From assembly GCA_964390795.1 (NCBI GenBank), contig CAYMLQ010000157.1:1-12353 (forward strand): 12,353 nucleotides of DNA, written 5' to 3'. This document shows, piece after piece, positions 5,438-12,353 of this stretch (its first letter is position 1; each line of letters opens with the position of its first letter). The translations under genes were made by a program, and so were the position numbers. The notes beneath the pieces are model-generated. The model had not been told where the DNA came from. It was given only the letters and a program-made list of their open reading frames with translations, and searched no databases. Source of the stretch: CAYMLQ01 sp964390795. Lineage in GTDB: Bacteria; Verrucomicrobiota; Kiritimatiellia; RFP12; UBA1067.

Positions 5438-7933
5438 TTACAGCCCCAGCGGCACGCACCCACGGAGCACTACCCCGCCCTCAATCGCCAGTTCCGCGCG
5501 GATCGCCTCGCCGCGCTCGTTCTTTCCGTCGTACGCCACAGACTCTGCCACGCGTTCTCCGGGTTTGAGGTCGACGTCCAAAGTCTCCTTTTGAAGCCTG
5601 ATGCCCTTGGGCGCCGTCAGCGTCAGCGTGCCCTTGAGGCCGGACGTGAGCGGCGCAACCGCCACGACGCGGCAGCCGTTTTTCTTGCCCTCTTTCTGGA
5701 GTGTCAGGTTCAGATTCGGCGCGCGCGCTTCCGGCACGTACGACAGCGTCGGCACCTGGAAATAGCCCATCGCATTCATCGTCGTCCGCATGCGGTAAGG
5801 CTCGTCCTGCATGAGGCATAAACGGCGATCCATGGCCGGAACGGGCGTGGTGTAGATCCGCAGCTCGCCTGCCACGGTCGTGAAGACCTCCTCGCGCCAA
5901 TCGCCGACCACATCCGCGACGAGCACCACGGTTCCCTCGATCTTCTCGCTAACAGGCCCGCCCTCGTAGTCAAGCATCTGCCCCCGAACCACCTCGCGCT
6001 GCAGGTCCGCATCCCACCACGCGCTCGGCACGCCGAACTTAAAGTCCACGGCTTTGCCCGCTTTCAGGATCCTTCCGTCGCTCGCGAAGAGCCAGCGGTG
6101 CTCGGTCAGGTTGTGCCCATCCGCGTCCGCCCCATAGATCTCCAGTCCGGGGCTCATCACATCCATGTCCGTACACATGCCGCAGCTGTGGACATGCGCG
6201 GACGGTTCGCCGAGTTGCCACAGCATCTTTCCACTCGCCGCATCGAGCAGATGGATGCCGCCCTCCTTGCGCTGCCGCGTCTCGATAATGTACGCCAGCT
6301 CCATGCCGGGGCGGCGCGGGTCGACATCGCCGTAGTAGTGCGCGTCGGGATGGCCTTTGCCGGAACACCACAGAACCGAACCGTCGTCGTCTAACGTAAC
6401 AGACCCCAAAATGACCTCGTCGCGTCCGTCGCCATCCACATCCGCGCACAGGCAGTTGTGCGCGCCCTGGCCCCGGTAGTTGCCGGGCAGATCCTCGTTG
6501 CTGAAGGACCAGAGCCGCTCCAGCTTCCCCCCCTTGAGCTGCCACGCCTCGGCCAGCATCAGACCATAGGTGCCGCGCAGCGTCAGCAGGCAAGGCGTCT
6601 TGCCGTCCAGATACGCCACGGCGAGCTGGTTGCGGGAGGCGAGGTTGTAGGTCTCAAACGCCTCGCGCGGCGGCCACGGCGCACGGGCGATCTCGCGCCC
6701 GGTGAGCCCGTCGAGCACGGCCACCCACTCAGGCCCGGACTGCACCATGCCTGCGGCGTCGCGCAAATCCTCTTCCGGGCCGATCTTCGCGGCGACTTCC
6801 GCCCGCCCGTCGCCGTTGAGGTCGCACACGACCATCGGCGAGTACCACATGCCGCGCTCGATGTTCCAGCCGAGATCCTTGAGCCACAGCAGCGTGCCGT
6901 CCTGCTTGCGCGCCTCCAGCTTGAAGGTGTCGGGCGACTTGTACCAGTACTTCACCCACGGGTCGACATTCTCGCCCGGCTGCTTGATCACGTAGTCGTA
7001 CACGCCGTCGCCGTCCAGATCGCCCACGCCCACCTTCTGCGCGGTCGCGTTCGTGGTCGCCAGCGGGATGCGGATATACGGCGTCTTGCGCGTCCCCAAT
7101 GCGACCGCACGCACCGTCTGCGCCGGGCCGCCGGTGCCGGACACGGTCTCGACCGTGTAGGCCGCCGCCTCGGCAAACGCATTCGTATCCAGAAGATCCG
7201 TCGTCTGGCGGACAGGCGCAACAGTGAGCTTCACCCGCTGGCCACCTGCCTCGCGGAACACGTCGAAGGCGATTTCCGCAGGATCGCCCTTGAGCAGCCG
7301 CCAGCTCACCTGCACGCCCTCGGCTGTCTGCATGGCAGAGACGCCCCGGCCCATCTGCTCCACCGGACGCTCCTGCGCCCAGCCGCTGACCTTCGGCCCT
7401 TTGGGCGGCAGCGTCATCACGCCCGGCGCCACCTGCACGTCATCCACCCAGAAATCGGTTTTGCCCGCGCCGACCACGCGGATGTACGCGGTGTCGACCC
7501 CTTCCGGCACGGTGAAGAACATCCGATACGCCTTCCAGCCTTCGCCGCGGGCGTCAGCGGTCCTGCCGATCGCCCAATCGACCAGCTTGCCGCCACCGTT
7601 GCCCACCACGTTCACAACGCCGGCCTTCGCCTCTCCGTTCCGCTTGATCCAGCACGACATCATATACGACTCGCCCGGCTTGACCGGCGTCCGCCGCGCG
7701 TTGGACAGCGCCCAGTCTTTCTCGCCCTCGTGAACGATCCTCAGGGCGCGCTCGCCTGCATGCCGGTCTTCGGAAACCTCGACACGCCCCTTGCCCTTCT
7801 CACGTGTCCACAGGTCCCACTCCGCGACCGTCTTCTTATCCGTCAGCGTCTCGAAACCCGGATTCGCAACCAGCTCCGCCGCTTGAACGGCGACGGCGAC
7901 CAGCCATGCGGCAAGCATCGTGATCTTCTTCAT
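5438..7933 (-). CDS. Secreted rhamnogalacturonan lyase, PL11 family
   Basis: An 831-residue protein from the ATG at 7933, chosen because it opens a classic signal peptide (MKKITMLAAWLVAVAVQA) 3 nt after a nine-G ribosome-binding tract. Residues about 20-170 form a jelly-roll carbohydrate-binding domain (NPGFE at the start, FWVDDVQV at the end). From about 185 the PL11 lyase begins with QMGRGVSAMQTAEGVQVSWR and continues as a propeller with calcium-binding repeats DLDGDGVYD (305-313), DLNGDGRAE (371-379) and DVDGDGRDE, then GHPDAHYYGDVDPRRPG and GDWREE. PL11 enzymes cleave the rhamnose-galacturonate backbone of pectin by beta-elimination. The usual C-terminal YRxxxAWQNxGYN-type phrase is altered to YRMRTTMNAMGYFQVP. 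An extra domain of about 90 residues (739-831) ends the protein. The gene lies 94 bp after the spermidine-synthase-like gene. An endo or exo mode cannot be told from sequence. Confidence 0.88.
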   Translation of the reverse strand: MKKITMLAAWLVAVAVQAAELVANPGFETLTDKKTVAEWDLWTREKGKGRVEVSEDRHAGERALRIVHEGEKDWALSNARRTPVKPGESYMMSCWIKRNGEAKAGVVNVVGNGGGKLVDWAIGRTADARGEGWKAYRMFFTVPEGVDTAYIRVVGAGKTDFWVDDVQVAPGVMTLPPKGPKVSGWAQERPVEQMGRGVSAMQTAEGVQVSWRLLKGDPAEIAFDVFREAGGQRVKLTVAPVRQTTDLLDTNAFAEAAAYTVETVSGTGGPAQTVRAVALGTRKTPYIRIPLATTNATAQKVGVGDLDGDGVYDYVIKQPGENVDPWVKYWYKSPDTFKLEARKQDGTLLWLKDLGWNIERGMWYSPMVVCDLNGDGRAEVAAKIGPEEDLRDAAGMVQSGPEWVAVLDGLTGREIARAPWPPREAFETYNLASRNQLAVAYLDGKTPCLLTLRGTYGLMLAEAWQLKGGKLERLWSFSNEDLPGNYRGQGAHNCLCADVDGDGRDEVILGSVTLDDDGSVLWCSGKGHPDAHYYGDVDPRRPGMELAYIIETRQRKEGGIHLLDAASGKMLWQLGEPSAHVHSCGMCTDMDVMSPGLEIYGADADGHNLTEHRWLFASDGRILKAGKAVDFKFGVPSAWWDADLQREVVRGQMLDYEGGPVSEKIEGTVVLVADVVGDWREEVFTTVAGELRIYTTPVPAMDRRLCLMQDEPYRMRTTMNAMGYFQVPTLSYVPEARAPNLNLTLQKEGKKNGCRVVAVAPLTSGLKGTLTLTAPKGIRLQKETLDVDLKPGERVAESVAYDGKNERGEAIRAELAIEGGVVLRGCVPLGL

Positions 7934-7948
7934 GTGCCCCCCCCCTTT
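7931..7948 (-). promoter_or_regulatory. Poly-G ribosome-binding site of the PL11 gene
   Basis: On the minus strand AAAGGGGGGGGGCAC leads directly into the ATG. Nine G (7937-7945) are followed by a 3-nt spacer. This almost duplicates the site at 3653-3669, including the CA start of the spacer, and fixes the start at 7933. Confidence 0.6.
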
Positions 7949-7950
7949 GT

Positions 7951-7989
7951 CCGGCGAAGCCGGCCCGTCCCCTATCAAATAGGACCGGC
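7951..7989 (-). promoter_or_regulatory. Small hairpins in the PL11 leader
   Basis: Just upstream of the poly-G site are CCGGC-GAA-GCCGG (7951-7963) and CCTAT-CAA-ATAGG (7971-7983), followed by a further CCGGC (7985-7989) that could pair instead with GCCGG at 7959-7963. The leader could therefore switch between two small hairpins and one longer one. A weak promoter may sit further up (TATAGC at 8001-8006 on the minus strand), overlapping the end of the previous gene. No known riboswitch is recognised. Confidence 0.35.
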
Positions 7990-8027
7990 ATCGCCATCAC
8001 GCTATAAAAATCAACAAACGCTCGCCG

Positions 8028-8726
8028 TCACTCGCGTTCCGGCGGCAGCGAACGCACATCGCGCGAGATGACCCAGATGCAGCGCGAACGCGCCTTGCCG
8101 CCCTTGTACGCCGCGACGTGAAACCGGCGGTACGCGAGGTTCTCCTGGCGCAAACGCTTTTCAAACTGAGCGTCAATCGAGCCCGACCAGATCGAGAGGC
8201 ACCCTTTCGCGTGCAGGGCGCGCAGGCACGCCTGCAAGCCCTCGCGGCTGTAGAGGCGGTCGTTACCCGCCGAGGTCAGCGCCTCGGGGCCGTTGTCGAC
8301 GTCGAGCAGGATCGCGTCGAAAGCATGCTCCGACTGTTGGATCAGGCGCGTGACGTCGCCCAGCCTGACCGACACGCGCCGGTCGCGCAGCGGGTGGGCG
8401 TTCAGCTCGCCAAGAAAGGTACGGTTCCACGCCACGACGTCAGCGATCAGTTCGCTCACGACGACCTTCGCGCCGGGCTGGAGCAGGTCGAGCGTCTCGC
8501 GCAGCGTGTAGCCCATGCCGAGCCCGCCAATCAGCACCGTCGGATCCTGGCGCTCCCGGATGCGCGCGCACCCGAGCCGCGCGAGTTCGAGTTCCGATTC
8601 GTGGGCGCGGCTGGTCATCAGCTCCTGCCGGTCTACCTTGATGGAAAAGTCGGCGTCGTGCTGGTAGAGCGACAACACCTCCCCGTCAGGGGTCTTGGCC
8701 GTTGCGAGTTGAAGGGTCGGTTTCAC
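8028..8726 (-). CDS. Spermidine-synthase-like SAM-fold protein
   Basis: A 232-residue cytosolic protein with the Rossmann fold of spermidine synthases and methyltransferases. VLIGGLGMGYTLRETLDLL (64-82) is the nucleotide-binding glycine loop, SEL at 91-93 supplies the acidic residue after strand 2, GD at 123-124 the next site, and ILLDVDNGPE (139-148) the active-site loop. It lacks the N-terminal beta-barrel of true spermidine synthases and matches a widespread short family often labelled spermidine synthase; its real substrate is unknown. The start is GTG at 8724-8726, giving MKPTLQLATA, which fits the family N-terminus; the ribosome-binding site is weak. It lies upstream of the PL11 gene but has no clear link to pectin use. 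It is divergent from the nucleotidyltransferase-like gene. Confidence 0.82.
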   Translation of the reverse strand: MKPTLQLATAKTPDGEVLSLYQHDADFSIKVDRQELMTSRAHESELELARLGCARIRERQDPTVLIGGLGMGYTLRETLDLLQPGAKVVVSELIADVVAWNRTFLGELNAHPLRDRRVSVRLGDVTRLIQQSEHAFDAILLDVDNGPEALTSAGNDRLYSREGLQACLRALHAKGCLSIWSGSIDAQFEKRLRQENLAYRRFHVAAYKGGKARSRCIWVISRDVRSLPPERE

Positions 8727-8784
8727 CCCGATAAAATCCCATACCTACCGCCTCTCCGTCAATCCCGCATTTTCTCCGCGAGCG

Positions 8785-8812
8785 TCAATGATTGCAGCTC
8801 AATGATTGCCGC
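8785..8812. repeat. Tandem 14-bp repeat
   Basis: Two adjacent copies, TCAATGATTGCAGC and TCAATGATTGCCGC, differ at one base. They lie in the divergent gap 60-90 bp upstream of the spermidine-synthase-like start, where a regulator could bind. Nearby are the 11-bp perfect palindrome GTCCG-T-CGGAC (8827-8837) and a GTGGG/CCCAC hairpin (8847-8861). Confidence 0.7.
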
Positions 8813-8887
8813 TCTTGAATATGGGCGTCCGTCGGACTATACAAACGTGGGTTTCGCCCACAACCCAGAAGCCTCACCGCAATTTTG

Positions 8888-8985
8888 CACGCCAAGGCCC
8901 AAAGACCCAAAGATAAGATAAGAACGCCGAACAGTGAACGCTGAAGTTATCGAAGGGCTTCTCCAAACTTTGCGTCTTGGGCGTG
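8888..8985. repeat. Repeat element with CACGCC..CAAAG inverted ends
   Basis: The left end (CACGCCAAGGCCCAAAG, 8888-8904) is an imperfect reverse complement of the right end (CTTTGCGTCTTGGGCGTG, 8968-8985). Such CACGCCAAGGCGCAAAG-like motifs are common dispersed repeats in genomes of the PVC group and relatives. The roughly 98-bp unit ends only 7 bases before the first possible start of the downstream gene, so it may have displaced that gene's original promoter and ribosome-binding site. Confidence 0.6.
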
Positions 8986-8992
8986 AGACCTG

Positions 8993-9646
8993 TTGTTTTA
9001 TACGTCGCTATCCTCGTGTCTTCAAGGGATTGATCAGGCATTGCGTTCAAAGGCGACGCTGCATATCTATGGGAGTGCGGCCTGCATCCTTCTGGACGAG
9101 CCGGACCGGACAAGTCTCGATATCGATGTCGCGGGGCCGTATTCCGTGGTTGATCAAGGCGATCTGCGCCAAGCCGCCGAAACGGCGGGTATTCCCGTCA
9201 ACCCGGACGAAAGCTATGCGGGAGACCACATCGAGTGGGTCGGCCCCCTCAGACTCTGCCTCCAACCCCCTTTGGAGGGAGGGTGTCTGACCCTGTGGCA
9301 AGGTGCGCGCCTACAGATACGAATCTCAAGGCCGACATGTCCTTGTGGGGACGGGGGTGACATGTTCAGCCGTGCAAAACTGCAGTCTTGCTATGAACTG
9401 GGCGAATTGCTCGATGCGGCTCTTCTGTTACACCAGGCCTTGCCCAGCGAGGGATACGCCTCACAGCGCGCGCTGACAAGACTGGCCCTTTATCAGGCAA
9501 AGGCACGCGCCTTCGGCACCGTCCGCTTTCTCGAAAATCTCCGGCAACGGCTGGGCCGCGGGCCTCTCGGGCAAACGGTGATCCCCGGATGGATGGTGCG
9601 CGATATTGGCCTTCCTGCGCTTTCCCGTAAGGCCTGCCAGGGTTAA
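8993..9646 (+). CDS. Putative nucleotidyltransferase-fold protein
   Basis: A 217-residue protein from a TTG at 8993. HIYGSAACILL (24-34) and TSLDIDVAG (40-48) form the G-S and D-x-D pattern of the minimal nucleotidyltransferase fold, followed by DHIEWVGPLRLCLQPP. This resembles DUF6036-type proteins, some of which sit in antitoxin-like or defence loci, but no partner is evident here. The remaining half is helical, with no motif I recognise. The frame opens after a TGA at 8984-8986; only CTG (8990) and TTG (8993) are available, there is no good ribosome-binding site, and a repeat element ends at 8985, so the true N-terminus may be altered and expression is doubtful. It is the only plus-strand gene and converges on the GH51 gene. 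Confidence 0.6.
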   Translation: MFYTSLSSCLQGIDQALRSKATLHIYGSAACILLDEPDRTSLDIDVAGPYSVVDQGDLRQAAETAGIPVNPDESYAGDHIEWVGPLRLCLQPPLEGGCLTLWQGARLQIRISRPTCPCGDGGDMFSRAKLQSCYELGELLDAALLLHQALPSEGYASQRALTRLALYQAKARAFGTVRFLENLRQRLGRGPLGQTVIPGWMVRDIGLPALSRKACQG

Positions 9647-9740
9647 CAAGAAAGTAGGTACGACGGAAAACCCGGATGACAGTTCCTTGTTCACCAAGAC
9701 CGACTGGACTGCGGCCAAAATGAACAGACCTACTTCCTGA
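9606..9740 (+). pseudogene. Possible short relic reading frame
   Basis: A plus frame shifted from the preceding gene ends KKVGTTENPDDSSLFTKTDW, then TAAKMNRPTS and TGA. The tail is polar and protein-like, with a loose resemblance to the N-terminal part of BrnA-type antitoxins (acidic NPDD then D-W and a K-M-R-P phrase). There is no good start (TTG at 9606 overlaps the previous gene), and the last bases overlap the end of the GH51 gene. The segment is bounded by the 8-bp inverted pair AAGTAGGT (9652-9659) and ACCTACTT (9728-9735). It may be a remnant or chance. Confidence 0.2.
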
Positions 9741-12108
9741 TGGGCAGCCTCAGTACCGTCACGGAATTCCCCGGGAAAGCGTGCGTGAAATTCTCGGCGG
9801 CGCTGTCGATGGCGACGGCCACCGGAGCCACTTTCGTAGGGGCGTCGAGCGCGTTTTCGTCCATGGCGTCGACCGACGTCAGCACCCAGCCTTTGGCCTT
9901 CCTGTCCACGCCCTTTGCGCCGTTCAGGCGAAGGTCGGCGGTCTGTTCGGAGGCTGACGTGTTGACCACTTTGAGGATCACCTCGCTGCCGTCTTTCGAG
10001 AGCGTAGATGAGGCGTACAGCGCCTGCATGGGTTTGGCCTGCACGTCGTGGATCAGCTTGCCGTCCAGATAACACTTGATGTTCGCGCCCTTCAGCTCGA
10101 CCTTGATGTCGTACCAGCGGCCGGTCTCGATTTTTCCGTCCACGTCCTCACTCTCAATGCCGGGCGCTTCAATCCCGTGCCGCTTGTTGCCCCAGCCCCC
10201 GATATTCCACCACGATTTCTGATTGTCCTTGTCCGCGCCGAAGAGAATCAGGAAGCCCTCCGCGCCGCCGAGTTTGCGCGCCTTGAGCGTGTAGGTGTAG
10301 TTGTTCCACTTCATGTCACCCGCGACAGCCCTGACGTTCTCGTCGCCCGCACTCTGCTTCAGAACGCCGCCCTCGGCTTTCCACGTGCCGCCGTGCAGCT
10401 TCCACCCCTTCGTGCCGTTCGCAAAATCGCACGTGAAGAGAACCTCGTCGCCGCGCGTCACCTTGATGTCTTTGTACTCGGCCTGCGTCAGCCACGTGCC
10501 CAAACCGATCATGCCGCTCTCCGCCGGCGCCTCCGCCGGAGCCGACACCACGTCGCAAGGCACCACCGTATCGCCGCGGTTCTCGGCGAACAGCTTCTGC
10601 ACGTAGTAGGAGGGAATGCCGTAGGCGCGCGAGCTGTCGAACACGATCAGGTCCGGGTTCCAGTGCCTGTGGTTGGCGTGTACGAACAGGGGCGCGTACG
10701 CGGCCATCACCACGACGTCCGAGTTGCGCTCCATGCCGGTCATAAAGGCCGCCTCGCCCACTGCGCCGCGCAAGCTGCCTTCGCCCGTGCCCTGCGTCAC
10801 CGCATACTCGCCCACAAACACTTTGTAGGCGGAGCGGTCATACGTGTCATACTTGCTGGCGTTCGCCATGAAAAACTCGGGGTTGCTGTAATAGTGCTCG
10901 TCTACAATCTCCAGAGGCCGGTTCTTGGGCATGCCGTTCCAGACGTTCGCGATGAGCTTCACGTTCGGGTACTTGGCTTTGATCGCATCGTGAAACAGCG
11001 CATACCGCTCATGATACGCCGGCCCGCCGTTCTCGTTGCCGATCTCCAGATAGTTCATGTTGAACGGCGCAGGGTGTCCGGCCTTGGCGCGCACTGAACC
11101 CCACGTGCTGTCGGCTGGCCCGTTCGCGTACTCGAGCGCGTCGAGCGCGTCCTGCACGAACTCGCCCATCTTGTCCATGGGCACGTTCTCGCGGTGCGAC
11201 ATGCCGACATTGATGCAAAAAAGCGGCTCCGCGCCGATGTCTTCGCACAGTTGCAGGTACTCGTGATAGCCGATGCCGTGCGTGGCCATGTAGCCCCACA
11301 GATTGTACTGGGAGCGGCGGTCTCCGATCGCGCCGATCGTCTCCTTCCAGCGATACGACTCCTTCATGGTATTGCCTTCCACCCAGCAGCCTCCGGGGAA
11401 GCGCATGAAAGCTGGCTTCAGGTCGGCCAGCATCTGGGTCAGGTCCTTGCGGAAGCCATGCCCCTTCCACGTGTCTTGCGGGAACAGCGACACCACGTCG
11501 AGCCAGAAAGTGCCGGGCTTGTCAGTGCTGATGACCAGACGCGCCTTGGGATCCGTCGTATCGGCTTTGAGCGTGAGCGTGAACGTCTGCCAGTCCGCCG
11601 CCAACTTCTTGATCTTCTCTTTGGCGTAGACCACGCTGTCGGCGCTCTCCAGCGTCACCGTGAGCGGCCCGCTGAAAGCCTGTTCCGCACGGGCACAGAG
11701 CGAGAGGTCGTACTTCTTGCCCTTCACCAACGACATGCCCCAGTACCCGCCGTTGGCCACTCCCACGCGGGAGACGCCGGTATCTTTGACCGACACCTTC
11801 AGCGCGTGCGGATTCTTGGCGCTCAGCGGATTCTCGGCATCAATCGCCAGCTCGATCTTGGCGTTGCCGCTGCTCACGGACGTCCACGAGTCCGGCTTGT
11901 CCGAGTCCTCGAAGGAGCGGTTGCGCACGAGTTCCGCGTAGATGCCGCCGTCCGTGGACAGGTTGATGTCCTCGAAGAAGATGCCCCACAGCATCGGACT
12001 GACTTTGACGCCGGGCTTGTCGACGCTCACGCTGATCGAATTGTCGGCAGTAAGGGCGCTGCCGCATACGCACGCGGCGGCCACAACACACATCATCGTC
12101 CGTTCCAT
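9730..12108 (-). CDS. Secreted GH51 alpha-L-arabinofuranosidase
   Basis: A 792-residue protein with a signal peptide (cleavage probable after SALTA, about residue 21) and AGAGG 5 nt before the ATG. The GH51 opening PMLWGIFFEDINLSTDGGIY (38-57) is followed by a CBM4/9-like domain (about 62-210), then the catalytic barrel: MRFPGGCWVEG (235-245), LEIGNENGG with acid/base Glu 359, DEHYY (His 405), and VFVGEYAV with nucleophile Glu 434. An extra LamG/DUF1080-like jelly-roll of about 150 residues (roughly 535-690) interrupts the usual C-terminal beta domain, whose end (LKVVNTSASEQTADLRLNG) resumes afterwards. GH51 enzymes release terminal arabinofuranose from arabinan or arabinoxylan; with the PL11 lyase nearby, pectic arabinan is the likely substrate. 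It stands alone on its strand, with 245 bp of upstream sequence holding a palindromic repeat. Confidence 0.92.
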   Translation of the reverse strand: MERTMMCVVAAACVCGSALTADNSISVSVDKPGVKVSPMLWGIFFEDINLSTDGGIYAELVRNRSFEDSDKPDSWTSVSSGNAKIELAIDAENPLSAKNPHALKVSVKDTGVSRVGVANGGYWGMSLVKGKKYDLSLCARAEQAFSGPLTVTLESADSVVYAKEKIKKLAADWQTFTLTLKADTTDPKARLVISTDKPGTFWLDVVSLFPQDTWKGHGFRKDLTQMLADLKPAFMRFPGGCWVEGNTMKESYRWKETIGAIGDRRSQYNLWGYMATHGIGYHEYLQLCEDIGAEPLFCINVGMSHRENVPMDKMGEFVQDALDALEYANGPADSTWGSVRAKAGHPAPFNMNYLEIGNENGGPAYHERYALFHDAIKAKYPNVKLIANVWNGMPKNRPLEIVDEHYYSNPEFFMANASKYDTYDRSAYKVFVGEYAVTQGTGEGSLRGAVGEAAFMTGMERNSDVVVMAAYAPLFVHANHRHWNPDLIVFDSSRAYGIPSYYVQKLFAENRGDTVVPCDVVSAPAEAPAESGMIGLGTWLTQAEYKDIKVTRGDEVLFTCDFANGTKGWKLHGGTWKAEGGVLKQSAGDENVRAVAGDMKWNNYTYTLKARKLGGAEGFLILFGADKDNQKSWWNIGGWGNKRHGIEAPGIESEDVDGKIETGRWYDIKVELKGANIKCYLDGKLIHDVQAKPMQALYASSTLSKDGSEVILKVVNTSASEQTADLRLNGAKGVDRKAKGWVLTSVDAMDENALDAPTKVAPVAVAIDSAAENFTHAFPGNSVTVLRLPIRK

Positions 12109-12125
12109 ATGATCCTCTCTTCGCT

Positions 12126-12189
12126 TGTTGTACCGGCTTGTCTCAGGCCCCGGCCCACGGCAGCGTTGCCGGCTAAAGCCGGGACAACA
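12126..12189. repeat. REP-like palindrome upstream of the GH51 gene
   Basis: The ends TGTTGTACCGGCTT (12126-12139) and AAGCCGGGACAACA (12176-12189) are inverted with one mismatch in 14. Inside lies the hairpin CCGGCT-AA-AGCCGG (12169-12182). The 64-bp unit looks like a dispersed extragenic palindrome. It sits 17 bp before the start codon, so it is probably transcribed in the leader and could influence translation. Confidence 0.75.
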
Positions 12190-12353
12190 TACCTTAGCCG
12201 CACAGGCCTTCGGCGTCCGTACGTTGTTTGGACGTGGTTTTCCAAAACACGATATTTTGCTGCTTTATGCGGGTATTTCACCACAAAAAGCCGCTGTCTT
12301 GACCGTTCGGACTATATAGCCTAAGTTGTTTTGGCACAGTTTAGCCACAGTGG

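Noticed and set aside
5349..5459. Longer N-terminus for the ORF6N protein starting at 5459
   Set aside because: The added 37 residues are arginine-rich without structure and would overlap the lyase end. The ATG at 5348 has an AGGAG site and gives the family N-terminus.
6458..8071. Long plus-strand open frame (537 codons) opposite the PL11 gene
   Set aside because: Antisense to the lyase, which has recognisable domains throughout. The product is low-complexity His/Arg/Ala-rich.
11194..12324. Plus-strand frame of 376 codons opposite the start of the GH51 gene
   Set aside because: Antisense to the signal peptide, CBM and catalytic start of GH51. No family resemblance.

Overview
The window is a GC-rich bacterial segment that carries a small plant cell-wall (pectin) degradation locus interrupted by phage-type accessory genes and framed by dispersed palindromic repeats. 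Several things point to the PVC group (Verrucomicrobiota/Kiritimatiellota-like): large secreted carbohydrate-active enzymes, very few regulators, many short repeat families in the gaps, and C-rich stretches that form poly-G ribosome-binding sites upstream of genes. This is inference from gene style; there is no rRNA or other marker gene.

Layout: 1-943 has no convincing gene and is a patchwork of repeats (two copies of a GC-rich hairpin element, a 9-bp tandem repeat, and a roughly 300-bp inverted-repeat structure). From 944 to 8726 every gene is on the minus strand. In transcription order they are a spermidine-synthase-like protein (8726-8028), a secreted rhamnogalacturonan lyase of family PL11 (7933-5438), an ORF6N-domain protein (5348-4692), a DinD-family protein (4676-3804), a 42-residue signal-peptide fragment that looks like the start of a lost sialidase-type gene (3801-3673), and a beta-helix lipoprotein resembling GH141 enzymes (3655-944). 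The only plus-strand gene is a small nucleotidyltransferase-fold protein (8993-9646), whose start touches a repeat element. It converges on a minus-strand GH51 alpha-L-arabinofuranosidase (12108-9730), which has another palindromic repeat in its upstream region.

The three secreted enzymes fit together. PL11 would cut the rhamnogalacturonan-I backbone, GH51 would remove arabinose from its side chains, and the beta-helix enzyme could attack fucosylated or other pectic side groups. No transporter or regulator for the products is present. The ORF6N and dinD genes are less GC-rich than their neighbours, are tightly coupled, and have gene-fragment-like sequence on both sides, so they look like an accessory cassette set into the pectin locus.

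The most unusual feature is a set of long perfect palindromes inside the ORF6N and dinD coding sequences. They fall on family-typical peptide segments, and in ORF6N the palindrome is duplicated in frame. A second notable feature is the near-identical poly-G ribosome-binding site, with the same spacing, in front of two of the three secreted enzymes.
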